From Tritrichomonas musculus (Eukaryota > Parabasalia > Tritrichomonadida > Tritrichomonadidae), in contig JAPFFF010000040.1 in NCBI GenBank assembly GCA_039105265.1, positions 1,178,001-1,242,000 of the forward strand: a DNA stretch of 64,000 nt, written 5' to 3'. Positions within the stretch are counted from its first letter, which is position 1; every line of letters starts with the position of its first letter. Shown here piece by piece: positions 1-10,436 of the stretch. The notes beneath the pieces were generated by a model, which worked only from the letters and a program-made list of their open reading frames with translations, was not told the origin of the DNA and did not search any database. The position numbers were made by a program, and so were the translations under genes.

Positions 1-126
1 ATCGCAGGCATTGTTATTGCTGTCATTGTTGTTGTAGCTCTCATTGTATTTCTTGTCATTTTCTTCCTGAAAAAAAAGGGTAAGGACAACAGTGAAGGAG
101 AAGTAGAAATGAATAACACCCCATAA
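1..126 (+). CDS. C-terminal end of a single-pass membrane protein (partial)
   Basis: Frame 1 is open from the first base to a TAA at 124-126. It encodes a run of about 20 hydrophobic residues (mostly I, V, A, L, F), then a KKK stop-transfer charge and a short polar tail ending in NNTP. This is the usual end of a type I surface protein: transmembrane helix plus a brief cytoplasmic tail. Trichomonad BspA-like and Pmp-like surface proteins often end this way, but the ectodomain lies outside the window and the family cannot be named. The stretch is visibly richer in G and C than the DNA after it, as expected for coding sequence here. Confidence 0.75.
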   Translation: MAGIVIAVIVVVALIVFLVIFFLKKKGKDNSEGEVEMNNTP

Positions 127-1193
127 ATTTTTTCTTTAAATAATTGATGATTAATAAATAAAAACTAATTACATTTCATAATTATAATATTCTTTTTAAA
201 AATCTCTAATTTTCCTATTAAATGATGCTTGTCGAATTTTATGTTGCTTTCTTAATTCATGTTATTTCAAAATGTTTAACTGTGCTGACGATTAATTAAT
301 TCTTGCATATAAAGAATGTCATTATTGGTGATTTTCTAGAAATTATAAATGTTAATAATTTGGAGCCTATTATTAAAAAGAGGGTATTGGTGCTAATCCT
401 GCAAAGAAAATATCTGATTAAGCAATTTACTATAAAATCTCCTATCTTTTTTTTTTTCACCTAAATTTAACCCTTTAAAATGTCAAGAAGTAAAAAAAAA
501 AAAAAAAATATAACCATTTTGTCTTCAATTTGGAATTTTTTGTTGATTGTTTCAATTATTAATCAATTAATAACTTGGAATATAAAATATGTTATTTATA
601 ATATATATTAATAAAAATGATAATATATATTATGTCAAAATATAATTCAGATTATTATAAGAATATAGATTTAGTAAGAAATTGTCAATTTTTTCAATGA
701 AAAAACGGGAAAAGGAAGTTGTCCCAAGCTATTTGTAATAAATACACTGGTATCTTTTTAAAATTTTAACCGTAAAGCTCCTCCAAAAAAATATTTCTTA
801 AATTTCGTTAATCGTTTTATATCGATTATGTTTTTTGGTATCACTGCTTTTAAAATCTGAACTGAATTATGATATTTTGAAAAACTAAAATAAAAAAAAA
901 GAGATTAGAGAAAACTTATTTTTCCACAAAAAATAAAATCATTATTTTCCAATTCTTGAGATCGATAATTAATTTGCTTTCTGATATCAATAAATAAATA
1001 TACACTGATACTTGAGATCGATTTCAGAGATCGAGGATTTTTTTCTCAGAATTTTCAATTAAACTTTTTGATAAATTTATAATCATAATTTGGTCTGACA
1101 TTTTTTTAAAAATTGACAGTTTAGGTTGATTTTTATCTTGAGATAAATATCAAAATATTATATTATTTATTTTCGTATATTTAAGAATCAGAA

Positions 1194-1258
1194 ATTCAAA
1201 TCAAAATGAAAGATAAATATATAATTTTTTTGAAATTATCTTTCATTTTGATTTGAAT
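1194..1258. repeat. Perfect 22-bp inverted repeat (hairpin)
   Basis: Positions 1194-1215 and 1237-1258 are exact reverse complements (22 of 22) around a 21-nt AT-rich loop. It could be a relic of a very short palindromic transposon or an RNA hairpin. No target duplication was found around it. Confidence 0.7.
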
Positions 1259-1317
1259 ATTATCTGGTTGAAGCATTGATTTACTTACCGAGGTTCTTAC
1301 TGGATTTGTATTTTTTT

Positions 1318-2236
1318 GTTTGGAGATTTTTTTTGTTTATTTGGAAAAATCTTTAAAATTTTCAGAGTAGCTGCAACAAATTCAAAACATGATCGTATTT
1401 TTTTTGAAGTGTGATATGAAAATTCTATTTTTTTTCTAAAATTTTTATCAGTTGTATTTATTATTTCGGAAAGCAAATAATAAAATATATGTTGCAATGA
1501 GTTGTTTATTGATATTTAATATAGTGCATGCTAAATAATTATAAATTGTAAACTTTTTTGTTGGTTATTAGTATTTTTTTTTATTAAAAGCAAGGTTCCA
1601 ATGAAAGGATCCTTTTTATAATAGACTGAAAAATATTTTAATATATGTAAAAATGATTAATCATGATATTATTTCAAATTTTATAGATAATTATAATATG
1701 AATTTGGATTGATTATTTTTGGATTTCTTTAGGTTTAAAGCTGGATTCATGGGATAGTTAAGAACTTGCAGATTCACTAGGTTGGAAATCTTTCATTTAA
1801 TAATTCAAATCCAATTCAAAAAGATAATTAAAAAGAAAGAATTCTATGTTTTGTTTTTTTACAAAATTTTTCACATTTTTTCATGAATAAAATTAAAATT
1901 ATGCTTAACGCGACCAAGGAATTATTCTCATTTATTTGATACTTATTTATTTATAATTAATTTTATATTTTTACCAAATAAAGGATGACCGCATGCACAT
2001 TTTTAGCATCGTGAATTTATACATTTTTCCCAGGAATTTTAATCTTTTATTTAAAAAGTGCAAACGCTCAAAATAAAGTTTTATATTATATTATTATAAA
2101 ATCATAAAACCTTCTTACCAATGAGAAAAATCAATTTGACAGTCCACTTTTTGAGAAGGCTTGTCCAAGAAATTTCGTTGCAGCTACTCTAAATTTTCCA
2201 AACCAAAAAAAAATTAATAAAAAATGCTTTGAATTT
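1318..2236. repeat. Imperfect inverted repeat flanking about 0.8 kb
   Basis: The 14-mer at 1364-1377 (agagtagctgcaac) recurs inverted at 2177-2190. Similarity continues outward as TTTGG/TTTTTT-rich arms to about 1318 and 2236. It may be a decayed non-autonomous element. The inside has no gene. Confidence 0.4.
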
Positions 2237-2319
2237 TTTTGAGAGGATATATTCAAAAATAATAATAATTGAGAGGGTAAAAGTACAATTTTCCCTCTTC
2301 ATATAATTTTAAAAAATTA

Positions 2320-3948
2320 AATATGGAAGAAGAAATCCACCACAAGAAGGAGGTATTGAACTTTTAGATGAAAATAAAAATATATCGGAAAGTTCCATTC
2401 CAGATTTTATAGATTTTTGTTAAGCACGAAAGATTACATTAACCAAAGAAAATTCCCCAACTCTTTACAAGCTCTCAGAAAAGTACAAAGTGACATCATT
2501 GCTCAACAAAGCAAAAAAATTTATTTTAGCTCACCAGAAAGAAGTTGTAGTTGACATCATGGTACTATATCAAAATGATATATCCTTCAACATGGATGAA
2601 TACGAAGCAATCCTATCAAATGATCTGATCAAATACGTCAACGATGACCGTCTTCTTAATTTATCTATTCAAACTCTGTATCGAATTGTTTCCAAGTACG
2701 TACAAAAAAACGATTCAAATAATTCTAAGCAACCGTCAGAATTCATTGAATTTCTCTTCAAGTGTCTTGATCATTTTGGACGTGAAGCATCTGTACTTTT
2801 TGATAAAATTGACTCATTTGGATCAAGTGGTGCAATGATAAACCGTTTACTTGAAAATTACTCAGAAAAATTTGACTTCGGATTTGTGAACAAAAACACT
2901 CTCAAAACGGTTTATCAGCTAGAAAATGAAATCATCACTCGTGAGAAGGAAATCAATCATCAAATTTCAACATCACAACAGGAAATGCTAGGAATATCAT
3001 AGCACGCATGCGAACAGATCGAATTGATGAAAAAACAGCGCGAAGATGAAGTGAACGATAGAAAGGAAGTTTTTACACAAATTCCAAAAATGGTGGCAAA
3101 CGAGATTGAGGAACTGAGGAAGAAACACGAGGAAGAAGAGAAAAATAGAAAAGAAACTTTTGCTCAAATTCCAAAAATGGTATCAAACCAAATTGAGGAA
3201 TTGAAGAAGAAGTACGAAGAAGAAGCCAGAGATAGAAAGGAATTGTTTGCACAGGAAATTGAGAGATTGAAAAAGCAGAATGAGGAGGAAATGAAAAAAA
3301 AGGACGAAATGATTATGAATATGCTAAAGAAGTTCGAGGAAATTCAGGCTGGTTATAAAGAGGAGTTGCGTAAGCAGCGTGAAGATTTCGATGTAAAAAT
3401 GAAGAAAATAGATGGTCAGCTTGGAAATTTGATGAATAAGAAAATCACTCGTTTATATCATGGAGATCCAGCTGGACTCATATCGCTTCTCGGTAATGAT
3501 GTGACTCTTTCTTTAGAAAAAAAGAATGCAGAACACAACTTACAACTATCATGTTTTTAGCAACAATTGTGGTCGTAAACCAAGTTCCGAATCTGATACC
3601 ATAATCAATTTCGATTTTGGTTCATATAAAAAGGTTGATCTTCGCTCGTATTTCATCAGATCATGTGCTGATAGTTCAAACGGCGATCATCCAAAAACGT
3701 GGCGGATCGAGGGATCGAACGATAGCCAGTCATGGACGATGCTTGACCGACGGTCGGGTGATGAAAATTTGAATGGACGGTATAGGGAGTGTTATTTTAT
3801 CTGCCAAAATGGCCACTATGGAAGTAAAAGCAACTTATTTAGATACATCAGATTTGTTCAAGAGGACTCGTGGCATAGCGATACTAGCCGTAAATATTTT
3901 GTTTGCATTTCATATTTTGAACTTTATGGCGATGTTGTAACTATTTAA
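2320..3948 (+). pseudogene. Broken BTB-like/coiled-coil/F5/8C (discoidin) gene
   Basis: Three successive frames together follow the layout of the intact gene at 4419-6032. There is a BTB/BACK-like part (2490-3002, with related residues already from about 2380), a long charged coiled coil (3024-3560, rich in K/E/R with repeats of the type AQIPKMV), and a discoidin domain (3526-3948) containing WRIEGSNDSQSW and RYIRFVQEDSW and ending FELYGDVVTI. It is a host family, so the damage can be stated: the N-terminal half of the BTB region is missing, there are in-frame stops near 2421 and at 3000-3002, and there is a frame change near 3530. The frame from 2490 begins at a GTG, so no true start is visible. 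Separate short proteins are possible but unlikely. Confidence 0.75.
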
Positions 3949-4418
3949 CAATATCAAACATATTTCAAAGAAATCCATCAAATGAAATCACCAACAGTGA
4001 TTTTGATATCAGAAAATTGTTTAAGAAACTTGGTGTAATTGTTTACAACAATCACTCCTGAATAAAAAACATCAAATTGTCCTTTCTTGATCTCTTTAAC
4101 ATTGTCAGGAGTGGCAACCATTATCATGGACTTCTTAGGTATGAGTGGAAACTTTTTCAAAAGACAAGTCAAGTGCTTCAATTTAACACAATCTAAAAAG
4201 CATCTTATTCAATTTTACCTACTGAATCAATATTTCTGTTCTGTTATTATCAATTGCTATAGAGTTGCTAATTCATTTTGAAGATGCATTATTACTCGAT
4301 AAATAAAGAAAGCTTTTTGATTTAGTATGAAACTAATTTGAAAAATTTTATATTAGTTTATTATATGCAATTATCTGCTGTTTATTCTCACATATTTGGC
4401 ACAACAATAAATGAGCAA

Positions 4419-6032
4419 TCACTCACGCAAGTAGCCATAAAATTCAATATAATGAAACCATAAATAGTGGCCTCCCCAAGGCTCCCCTGTCTGATGAAGG
4501 CGAACATAACGCGAATGATTGTTTGGCTTGACACTAAAAGTCCCTGTGATACAGCTTCCGTTTAGTGTTGGGCAGTCTCTGTGCTCGTCGATTGTTTGCC
4601 ATGTTCGACCATCGTTGGAGATCTCAATGATCCAGCTTTTGAGATGATGACCATCTTTACCACTTTGGTATGACTTAATCGAGTAGTCTGTGATTTTGAC
4701 TTTTCTTTTTTTGAAGTCAAAACAAATCCACTCGTCATCACTATCATCCGCTTCATAACATGAGTTGCAATTAAAGTCAAGAATATTTTTTGAACTCGAG
4801 TCATTAGAACTCGTTGTAACTTCAATAGTCCCATTGTCGTGGATGTTTCCTTTTGTCACATCAGTCAAATACTTAATAATGCCATTGAACTCATCATTTT
4901 CTTTGAGGAGGTGAGGTGTCCCTTCCTCTTTCTCTCTCCTTTTTCTTCCTTCTTCTGCCTTTGCTAGCTTCTTGACATTGAAGTTTGCGACTTGGAAGTC
5001 TGCCTGCAATGTCTTCAGCTGTACTGACAATGGCCGAAGTTCTGATTGAAGCATGTCTGACAGTTCTTTCTGACTTTTCAATTCTTCCCTCAATTTGCCT
5101 ATTTCTTTCATCAGATCGTTTTTAATATCAGAAACAAGTTTTTGTGTCTCCTCTTTCTGCATCTTGATTTCGTCACGATGACTTTCCTCGATTCTTTTGA
5201 TTTCGTTTTGATATTTTTCATCGATTCTTTTGATTTCGTCCTTCATTTTCTCAATTTCAATCTGGTGCTGTTCTTCACGCCTCATAATTTCGCCATTCGT
5301 GTCGTAAAGAGTTTGGAGCAGTGTTGAGTTGATGAAGTGGAAATCAAAATCAGATGAAAAGTCAGTTAACAACCGTTTTATGATTTCAATTTTTGCATCG
5401 CCGAAGTTAACATCACTGAAGAGGACTGATGCTTCACGGCCATATTTGCCCAGAATTTTGAATAGGAAATCGATTATTTCTTTGTTTGTTTGAGTGTTGG
5501 ACTTTTTCTGATGATATTTGGTCACTATACGATAAAGAGTTGGAATTGTGAGATTTGATAAACGTTCGTCGTGTATGTATTCCTCTAAATGACTGGATAT
5601 GATTTCTTCGCAGTTTTCTCTATCGAAATTTGTGTCTGTTTCGTTTTTCTGAAGGAGTTCAACGACAAATATCTGATGATTTTTTTTAATATAGTCTTCT
5701 GTATGTTTTTTTAGAGTAGAAATTTCGTATTTGGTTGATAAATAATTAAGGCCAACGACATTTTCGCGAGTTAATTTAATTTGGCTGCATTGAACAAATT
5801 TAATAAAATCAGTAATCGTATCATCAGTTAGTTCATAATTAGAGCTCAATTTGTCATCTGTAAGTTGAATATTTGGATTGTTTTGTATTTCTTCTTGATG
5901 ATCTTGAAAATATTTGGACGAATATTTGAAAAAGTCATATTTGATTGGATACTTTTTGTTTCGATAAACAAAGCAATGCGTATCTGGAATAACTTCTGTA
6001 TTGCAAATAATATCATCCGAATTCATTGCCAT
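4419..6032 (-). CDS. BTB-like, coiled-coil, F5/8 type C (discoidin) domain protein
   Basis: A 537-residue protein. Residues about 15-125 look like a divergent BTB fold, with the FVYRNKKYPIKYDFF opening and the LTDDTITDFIKFV segment seen in trichomonad relatives. A BACK-like helical part follows to about 245. A strongly charged coiled coil covers about 250-370. The last 150 residues form a discoidin domain: WICFDFKKRKVKITDYSIKS, SWIIEISNDGRTW, and RYVRLHQTGEPWGG before a terminal IEFYGYLRE. The start chosen is the first ATG (MAMNSDD). These proteins form a large family in trichomonads. Domain order suggests a multimeric scaffold with a carbohydrate- or ligand-binding beta sandwich; no signal peptide is seen, so a cytosolic site is likely. 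Substrate unknown. Confidence 0.85.
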   Translation of the reverse strand: MAMNSDDIICNTEVIPDTHCFVYRNKKYPIKYDFFKYSSKYFQDHQEEIQNNPNIQLTDDKLSSNYELTDDTITDFIKFVQCSQIKLTRENVVGLNYLSTKYEISTLKKHTEDYIKKNHQIFVVELLQKNETDTNFDRENCEEIISSHLEEYIHDERLSNLTIPTLYRIVTKYHQKKSNTQTNKEIIDFLFKILGKYGREASVLFSDVNFGDAKIEIIKRLLTDFSSDFDFHFINSTLLQTLYDTNGEIMRREEQHQIEIEKMKDEIKRIDEKYQNEIKRIEESHRDEIKMQKEETQKLVSDIKNDLMKEIGKLREELKSQKELSDMLQSELRPLSVQLKTLQADFQVANFNVKKLAKAEEGRKRREKEEGTPHLLKENDEFNGIIKYLTDVTKGNIHDNGTIEVTTSSNDSSSKNILDFNCNSCYEADDSDDEWICFDFKKRKVKITDYSIKSYQSGKDGHHLKSWIIEISNDGRTWQTIDEHRDCPTLNGSCITGTFSVKPNNHSRYVRLHQTGEPWGGHYLWFHYIEFYGYLRE

Positions 6033-6065
6033 TAGCTATAAGGCAAAAATGGGTATCGAATTTTT

Positions 6066-6440
6066 CTGCCCCACTTTTTCAAGGAAAAAAATAAAATAAT
6101 TTATCTTAATAAAAAAAGATAAAATAATATTAATTTTAAATAAATAAAAATCTGAAATTTAATACTAATATGTATATATTAAATAATTGATTAATTTGCA
6201 TTATTGGTCATTAAAAAAGGGCATATGATTTTAATCTAAAACAAATTTATTACGATTATTATCTGGTTAAAATCATGATCGTCATAGGTCATTATCCAGG
6301 TAAAGTTCATTCAATTTTTTCGACTCAAAATTGATATATTTTTCATATTATCATGAGTAGAATAATAACGCATAAATAATTATTGAAAATAGGGCTTTTT
6401 TCATGTAAATCATATTCTGTAAAAAATTATATGCCAAAAA
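6066..6440. repeat. Dispersed AT-rich repeat (copies near 15.33 kb and 26.05 kb)
   Basis: The part starting CCCCACTTTTTCAA (6071) recurs at 15333 with the following AAATAAAATAATTTTATCTTAAT. The later part (6211-6440), with TTGATATATTTTTCATATTATCAT and GTAGAATAATAA, recurs at about 26050-26330. It is a non-coding interspersed family. No terminal repeats or target duplications were made out. Confidence 0.6.
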
Positions 6441-6714
6441 TATGAATAATAATTTCTTGAAACGAATTAAATATATCCTTGAAGAATTCATTCCTGAAAC
6501 TAGAATAAATTTTGAATATTTATTTTTGAGACGCTTATTTGCAAGCTTTGCTAATGATTATAATTCATGTTGTCTATTATTCTTTATTAATGACCCAAAA
6601 TGCAATTTAATCTTCATAAAATTGATGAAACCAGGCAGAATTTATTTCATTATGTAAAACAGCAATGCCAATTGATTAATTGAAGATGAAATCAAAAAAG
6701 AAAAGTCAAAAAAT

Positions 6715-6787
6715 GCTCCCGACGGGAATCGAACCCGCGACACTCGGATTAAAAGTCCGATGCTCTAGCCGACTGAGCTACGAAAGC
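6715..6787 (-). tRNA. tRNA-Lys (anticodon TTT)
   Basis: On the minus strand it folds as a standard 73-nt cloverleaf: acceptor GCTTTCG/CGGGAGC, D arm with GCTC...GAGC, anticodon stem TCGGA/TCCGA with loop CTTTTAA (T33, anticodon TTT), and T arm GCGGG-TTCGATT-CCCGT. The internal A box (TAGCTCAGTCGG) and B box (GGTTCGATTCC) are canonical. Confidence 0.95.
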
Positions 6788-6945
6788 TTCTTGTTTATAT
6801 ATCTGAATATATTTCAATATCATTTATTAGATATTTGTTTTACTAAAATTAAAATTAATAAAAATAAAAAATATAAAAAAGGATTCAAAAAAGAATTCAA
6901 AAAAGAGTTTTATTTTATCTCTATTAAATATACATATATATGATT

Positions 6946-8757
6946 TTAAAGGAGTTGGAGAGTGAAAGTTTGTCTTGCTCTTAGTTGATTGCTTGGAGGC
7001 ATCATGACAAGTGGCTCATCTCCGCCAACAAATGTGACAACTTGGCCATTTTGCTGTGCGTAGATCATTCCATCCTTGTAAACGAAGTGCTGGTTGTGTC
7101 TTCCATGGAATGGGAAGAGATAGAAAGGAGTTCCGGAAGGCGGATTTGTGTTGAATTCATCAGCAACATCCCAAACCATTCCCTGCTGCTGGACTGAGTC
7201 AATGACTGTGTTCCAGTCATCCTTTCCAAATGTGAATTGCTGGAAAACATCGTTTTCGATGTTCGGCTCTGCAATTGTGAGCTTCAAGCCGGCAGGATTC
7301 AAGTAAGGCTGCTTGTCCTTGACCATCGTGAGGGCAAACTGGACATCTTCGCCGAAAAGAAGTTGCTCGTCTTCAAGATCGACTTTTTCTCCATTGTTGT
7401 AGTCATTCTCGTTGAGCAACATCACAAGGCCGAACTTTCTTCCCGCGTACTGGCTGTTGTCTCCTTCAACTGTGCGGGGAACAAATTCTGGTTCGACTTC
7501 TCTTGACTGCGCCTCAACTTCCTCTTCCTCGTCTGAAACACTTGATTCAGCACTTGCAGCATTTGTTGTGACTTCTGTTGAATCAACATTTGCTGTGTTT
7601 TGTGTGACTTCAGTTGAATCAACATTTGCTGTGTTTTGTGTGACTTCAGTTGAATCAACATTTGCTGTGTTTTGTGTGACTTCAGTTGAATCAACATTTG
7701 CTGTGTTTTGTGTGACTTCAGTTGAATCAACATTTGCTGTGTTTTGTGTGACTTCAGTTTCTTCTTCTTTCGATTCAACTTGTGGTTCAAGGTTGATTTC
7801 ACGAACTCTGATGTTGGTGAATTCGAGGCCGTCAATCACAATTTTATCTGGCAAGTTTTTGTTTTCTTCTTGATCGCGGCGCATGCTCTCTTCGATTTCT
7901 CTCATGGCATCTGCGTTTGTATCTTCTGCAACGTCGATGTCTCTTGTTTGGACCACTGGTTCTTCTTCAATTGCTTCTTCAACGTGCGATGCAGGCGCCG
8001 GCGTTGGAGGCGGAAGTCTCTCTAGGACAACTTTGGCTGTCGAAAGCTGCGTCAAGAGCGCTTTTTCATCAACATTCGTGTCTTGCAAGTCATCTGAATC
8101 GAGGAAGACCGGGATTCCGAGCTCTTTCATCACACTTGTGGCGAGTTCTGCATTGTGTTGTGAATCTCTCGAGTCGAGCGAGTAAAAGCTGATCTTCTCT
8201 GGGACATAAGAATCAAGAAGCGCGCACATCGACAAAGCGTGAGGCTTGAAACTGTTGACGTTTGGATAATTTTCTGTACGTTCAATCGCCCACTGTATCA
8301 ATGCATCCTTATTGTTCTTTGATGCTGCTGCTGCTGCTGACGACGAAATTTCGCTTGCTGCGTTGTCTTTGCCGTCGTTTTCGATTGATTGGCCGATCGA
8401 ATAACGCAAAATCAACGTCCAAACTAAACCAAGAACGAGCTTCTCTTTGCTGTCATGAATATCTTTCCCTGATATTCCAACGAATTGGACACCGTCTTTC
8501 GTGAACATGTCAATGGCCATATCGTTGTTTGTAACCATTTGTGCAATATGTTTTGGATTATGAGCCCAGTTGCTTGGTGCTTCTTTGCCTGTCAATATTT
8601 CTGCAAGTTCAACAAGGGCAACACCGTTGGAAAGATCTTTGGTTACATCGTTGACTTGAACATCTGACTTTCCTTCTGATAAATGACTTGCAACCCATCT
8701 GGAAAATACTTTGATTTGTTGTGGGATCCATTCTGTGTTAGTGTTTGATGTAGACAT
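6946..8757 (-). CDS. Tandem calponin-homology (CH) domain protein with repeat linker
   Basis: A 603-residue protein starting MSTSNTNTEW. Residues about 10-118 are a CH domain (IKVFSRWVASHL, then LSNGVALVELAEILTGK, and LVLGLVWTLILRYSI). A second CH-like domain follows at about 148-245 (ALIQWAIERTENYPNVNSFK, HALSMCALLDSY). Two CH domains in tandem are the actin-binding module of alpha-actinin, fimbrin and filamin, so F-actin binding at the cytoskeleton is the likely role. Then come an acidic stretch, near-identical 12-residue repeats around STEVTQNTANVD, and a C-terminal globular part of about 165 residues (from RKFGLVMLLNENDY) that may be beta-trefoil-like (YKDGMIYAQQNGQVVTF). The last identification is tentative. 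A TCATTTTTT initiator-like site lies about 30 nt before the ATG. Confidence 0.85.
   Translation of the reverse strand: MSTSNTNTEWIPQQIKVFSRWVASHLSEGKSDVQVNDVTKDLSNGVALVELAEILTGKEAPSNWAHNPKHIAQMVTNNDMAIDMFTKDGVQFVGISGKDIHDSKEKLVLGLVWTLILRYSIGQSIENDGKDNAASEISSSAAAAASKNNKDALIQWAIERTENYPNVNSFKPHALSMCALLDSYVPEKISFYSLDSRDSQHNAELATSVMKELGIPVFLDSDDLQDTNVDEKALLTQLSTAKVVLERLPPPTPAPASHVEEAIEEEPVVQTRDIDVAEDTNADAMREIEESMRRDQEENKNLPDKIVIDGLEFTNIRVREINLEPQVESKEEETEVTQNTANVDSTEVTQNTANVDSTEVTQNTANVDSTEVTQNTANVDSTEVTQNTANVDSTEVTTNAASAESSVSDEEEEVEAQSREVEPEFVPRTVEGDNSQYAGRKFGLVMLLNENDYNNGEKVDLEDEQLLFGEDVQFALTMVKDKQPYLNPAGLKLTIAEPNIENDVFQQFTFGKDDWNTVIDSVQQQGMVWDVADEFNTNPPSGTPFYLFPFHGRHNQHFVYKDGMIYAQQNGQVVTFVGGDEPLVMMPPSNQLRARQTFTLQLL
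7568..7757 (-). repeat. 36-bp tandem repeat inside the CH-domain gene
   Basis: About five near-perfect copies of a 36-bp unit encode 12-residue repeats (TEVTQNTANVDS). The copies are almost identical at the DNA level, which implies recent expansion by slippage or unequal exchange. The linker is Thr/Ser/Asn-rich and probably disordered. Confidence 0.9.
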
Positions 8758-9433
8758 GTTAAGTTTGGTTAACTTAAATAAAAAATGATATCAAAATACA
8801 AGAAGACATTTTTTTTTGTTTATTTTTTTATTTTTAATTAATGTCTCTGAAAATATTTGAATTTGATTGAATATTTTATTTTTATCAATTGAAATATTGA
8901 ATAATGATTTAAATAAAATTGAAATATTCAATGATAATTGTTCTTTCATTCTGAGCCAAAACAAAATTCATAACTTTATTTGTATTATTTGATCAAAAAT
9001 TTGAATAAAAAAATAAAAATAAAAAAAATATCGGTATTTTGCTTATATTTTTATTAAAATAACAAAATATACAAATATTAAAGATTTAATGATTTTCCGC
9101 ATCAAATAATAAACTTTTCACATAGAACGATATTCAGAATTAAAAATGATACATAATTTACTATTTAGAATGAATTATAGAATCAATTTATAAAATTATG
9201 CAAGAAGTTAAATCAAGTTATGCTTTTATCATTACAATTCAAACTCATATTATATCATGAAAAAAACTTATTTCAATAATTTAATATCAAATTTGGCTCA
9301 AGATAAGAAAAAATATCAATATATTTGGATAACATTTTATTTGGTATATTTTCAAGAGAAGAAGTTAATATTCAGTATTATTTAAAAAAAATCAAAAATC
9401 ATTATATTTCATATTCTTATAATAATAATAAGA
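8758..9433. other. AT-rich intergenic stretch
   Basis: No gene is seen apart from the upstream region of the CH-domain gene. The last ~60 nt, including the ATAATAATAAGAG just before the tRNA-like gene at 9434, belong to the flank shared by copies of that repeat. Confidence 0.6.
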
Positions 9434-9506
9434 GCTCATGTGGCATAGTGGTAATTGCGTTCATCATCAAAGTGGAAGTTCAACGGTTCGAATCCGTTCA
9501 TGGGCA
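9434..9506 (+). tRNA. Multicopy tRNA-like gene, loop reads TCA (copy 1)
   Basis: A 73-nt cloverleaf: acceptor GCTCATG/CATGGGC with discriminator A, D arm GCAT...TTGC, anticodon stem TTCAT/GTGGA with loop CATCAAA, variable AGTTC, and T arm AACGG-TTCGAAT-CCGTT. The A box (TGGCATAGTGG) and B box (GGTTCGAATCC) are good polymerase III promoters, and T runs follow at once as a terminator. Read from the 3' side the anticodon is TCA, but position 33 is A instead of the near-universal T. It may therefore be a true opal-reading or otherwise odd tRNA, or a tRNA-derived repeat. The 73 nt are identical in seven other intact copies in the window. Confidence 0.7.
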
Positions 9507-9929
9507 CTTTTTTAGTTTTTTTTACTTTCATTCTCCTTTTTTTCATTCTAAAAAATCTGATTTTAATCTCCTTTCTTCACATATTATGGTAAAAATAAGT
9601 ATTTTTTATATTTTCTGAAAAAAATATTTAAGGAAGATATTAATAATTTTCACAAAAAAAACGTGTAAAGCTATTTTAAAAACGATAGGTCACTTTCCAA
9701 CGTGCTTTTATAGAAATTCTATTAAAAAGTTGAACTTTTTAAATAAGGTGACTTATCTTTTTTGGAATAACTTTATATTCAAATAAGATAATTTTTTTTT
9801 CCTACATTAATTGATCATCAAGAAAGATAATATTTTATATAATAAATTTAGAAAATCTAGGCATTGACAAAGGGAAATTTTTCCTCGGATCTTAACTCAA
9901 AGAAAGATTAATATTATCAACTTGCTAAA

Positions 9930-10260
9930 ATTGCATAGAAACTTTTGCACTTAGGTAGAACTGTCAAAGGATCGTTATTCCTGATGATTCTGAAATGAAA
10001 TTTATTGGCGACTATGCCTTTGGAGGATCATGAATTACGAACTTTACAATTTGACAACATTATGAAAATATTGAATTTAACCATAACTCTGGGTTAGAAA
10101 CAAACGAGGAACACTTGTTCTACAATTCCAAAATTGTTAATGGAGAGAATAAGAAGGACATGAAAGAATTTTATTAAAATTATTTTTCCCCAAGTGAATA
10201 ATTTAGAAATTGTGAGATCTTCTACAGAGATTTAACATTTCTAAATATTTTGTATCAAAT
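9930..10260 (+). pseudogene. Decayed BspA-like leucine-rich-repeat relic
   Basis: Frames here give fragments of the BspA type, notably VIPDDSEMKFIGDYAFGGS followed by a stop and ITNFTI, the pattern of trichomonad LRR_5 repeats (IP..S.L..IG.YAF..S). Later residues (NNLEIVRSSTEI) fit the same family. Several stops and frame changes leave no usable reading frame. It sits between two copies of the tRNA-like repeat. Confidence 0.5.
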
Positions 10261-10436
10261 AATTTTCTATTGTGCAACTTGACATTCATGTCGGAATCAA
10301 CTAAATTTTATTGTTCTTATAAAAAAATATAAAGGAAAGTGTCTGAATCTGTAAACCAGCATTTTTTTACATTTTTTAATATTTAAATAAAGTTAATTTA
10401 ATTACTATATTTTATATTTAAATAATAAGAACAGGA

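Larger units (their letters stand above)
127..2319. other. AT-rich intergenic stretch with decayed repeats
   Basis: No convincing gene is seen. The short open frames are AT-rich chance frames. The stretch holds a perfect inverted repeat (1194-1258), a wider imperfect inverted repeat (about 1318-2236), and fragments resembling the ends of the small transposon at 54918-55373 (for example the GATATCAAT-rich piece near 960-1045). Confidence 0.6.

Noticed and set aside
6680-6943. 87-codon frame containing LPTGIEPATLGLKVRCSSRLSYES
   Set aside because: This well-known spurious peptide is a translated tRNA gene (tRNA-Lys on the other strand).
7412-7873. Plus-strand frame with repeated FAVFCVTSVEST
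   Set aside because: Antisense shadow of the 36-bp repeats in the CH-domain gene.
9434-9506. tRNA-Met or tRNA-Leu reading of the multicopy tRNA-like gene (CAT or CAA in the loop)
   Set aside because: Placing CAT or CAA at 34-36 destroys the TTCAT/GTGGA stem. Only TCA fits the five-pair stem and five-base variable loop, despite A33.
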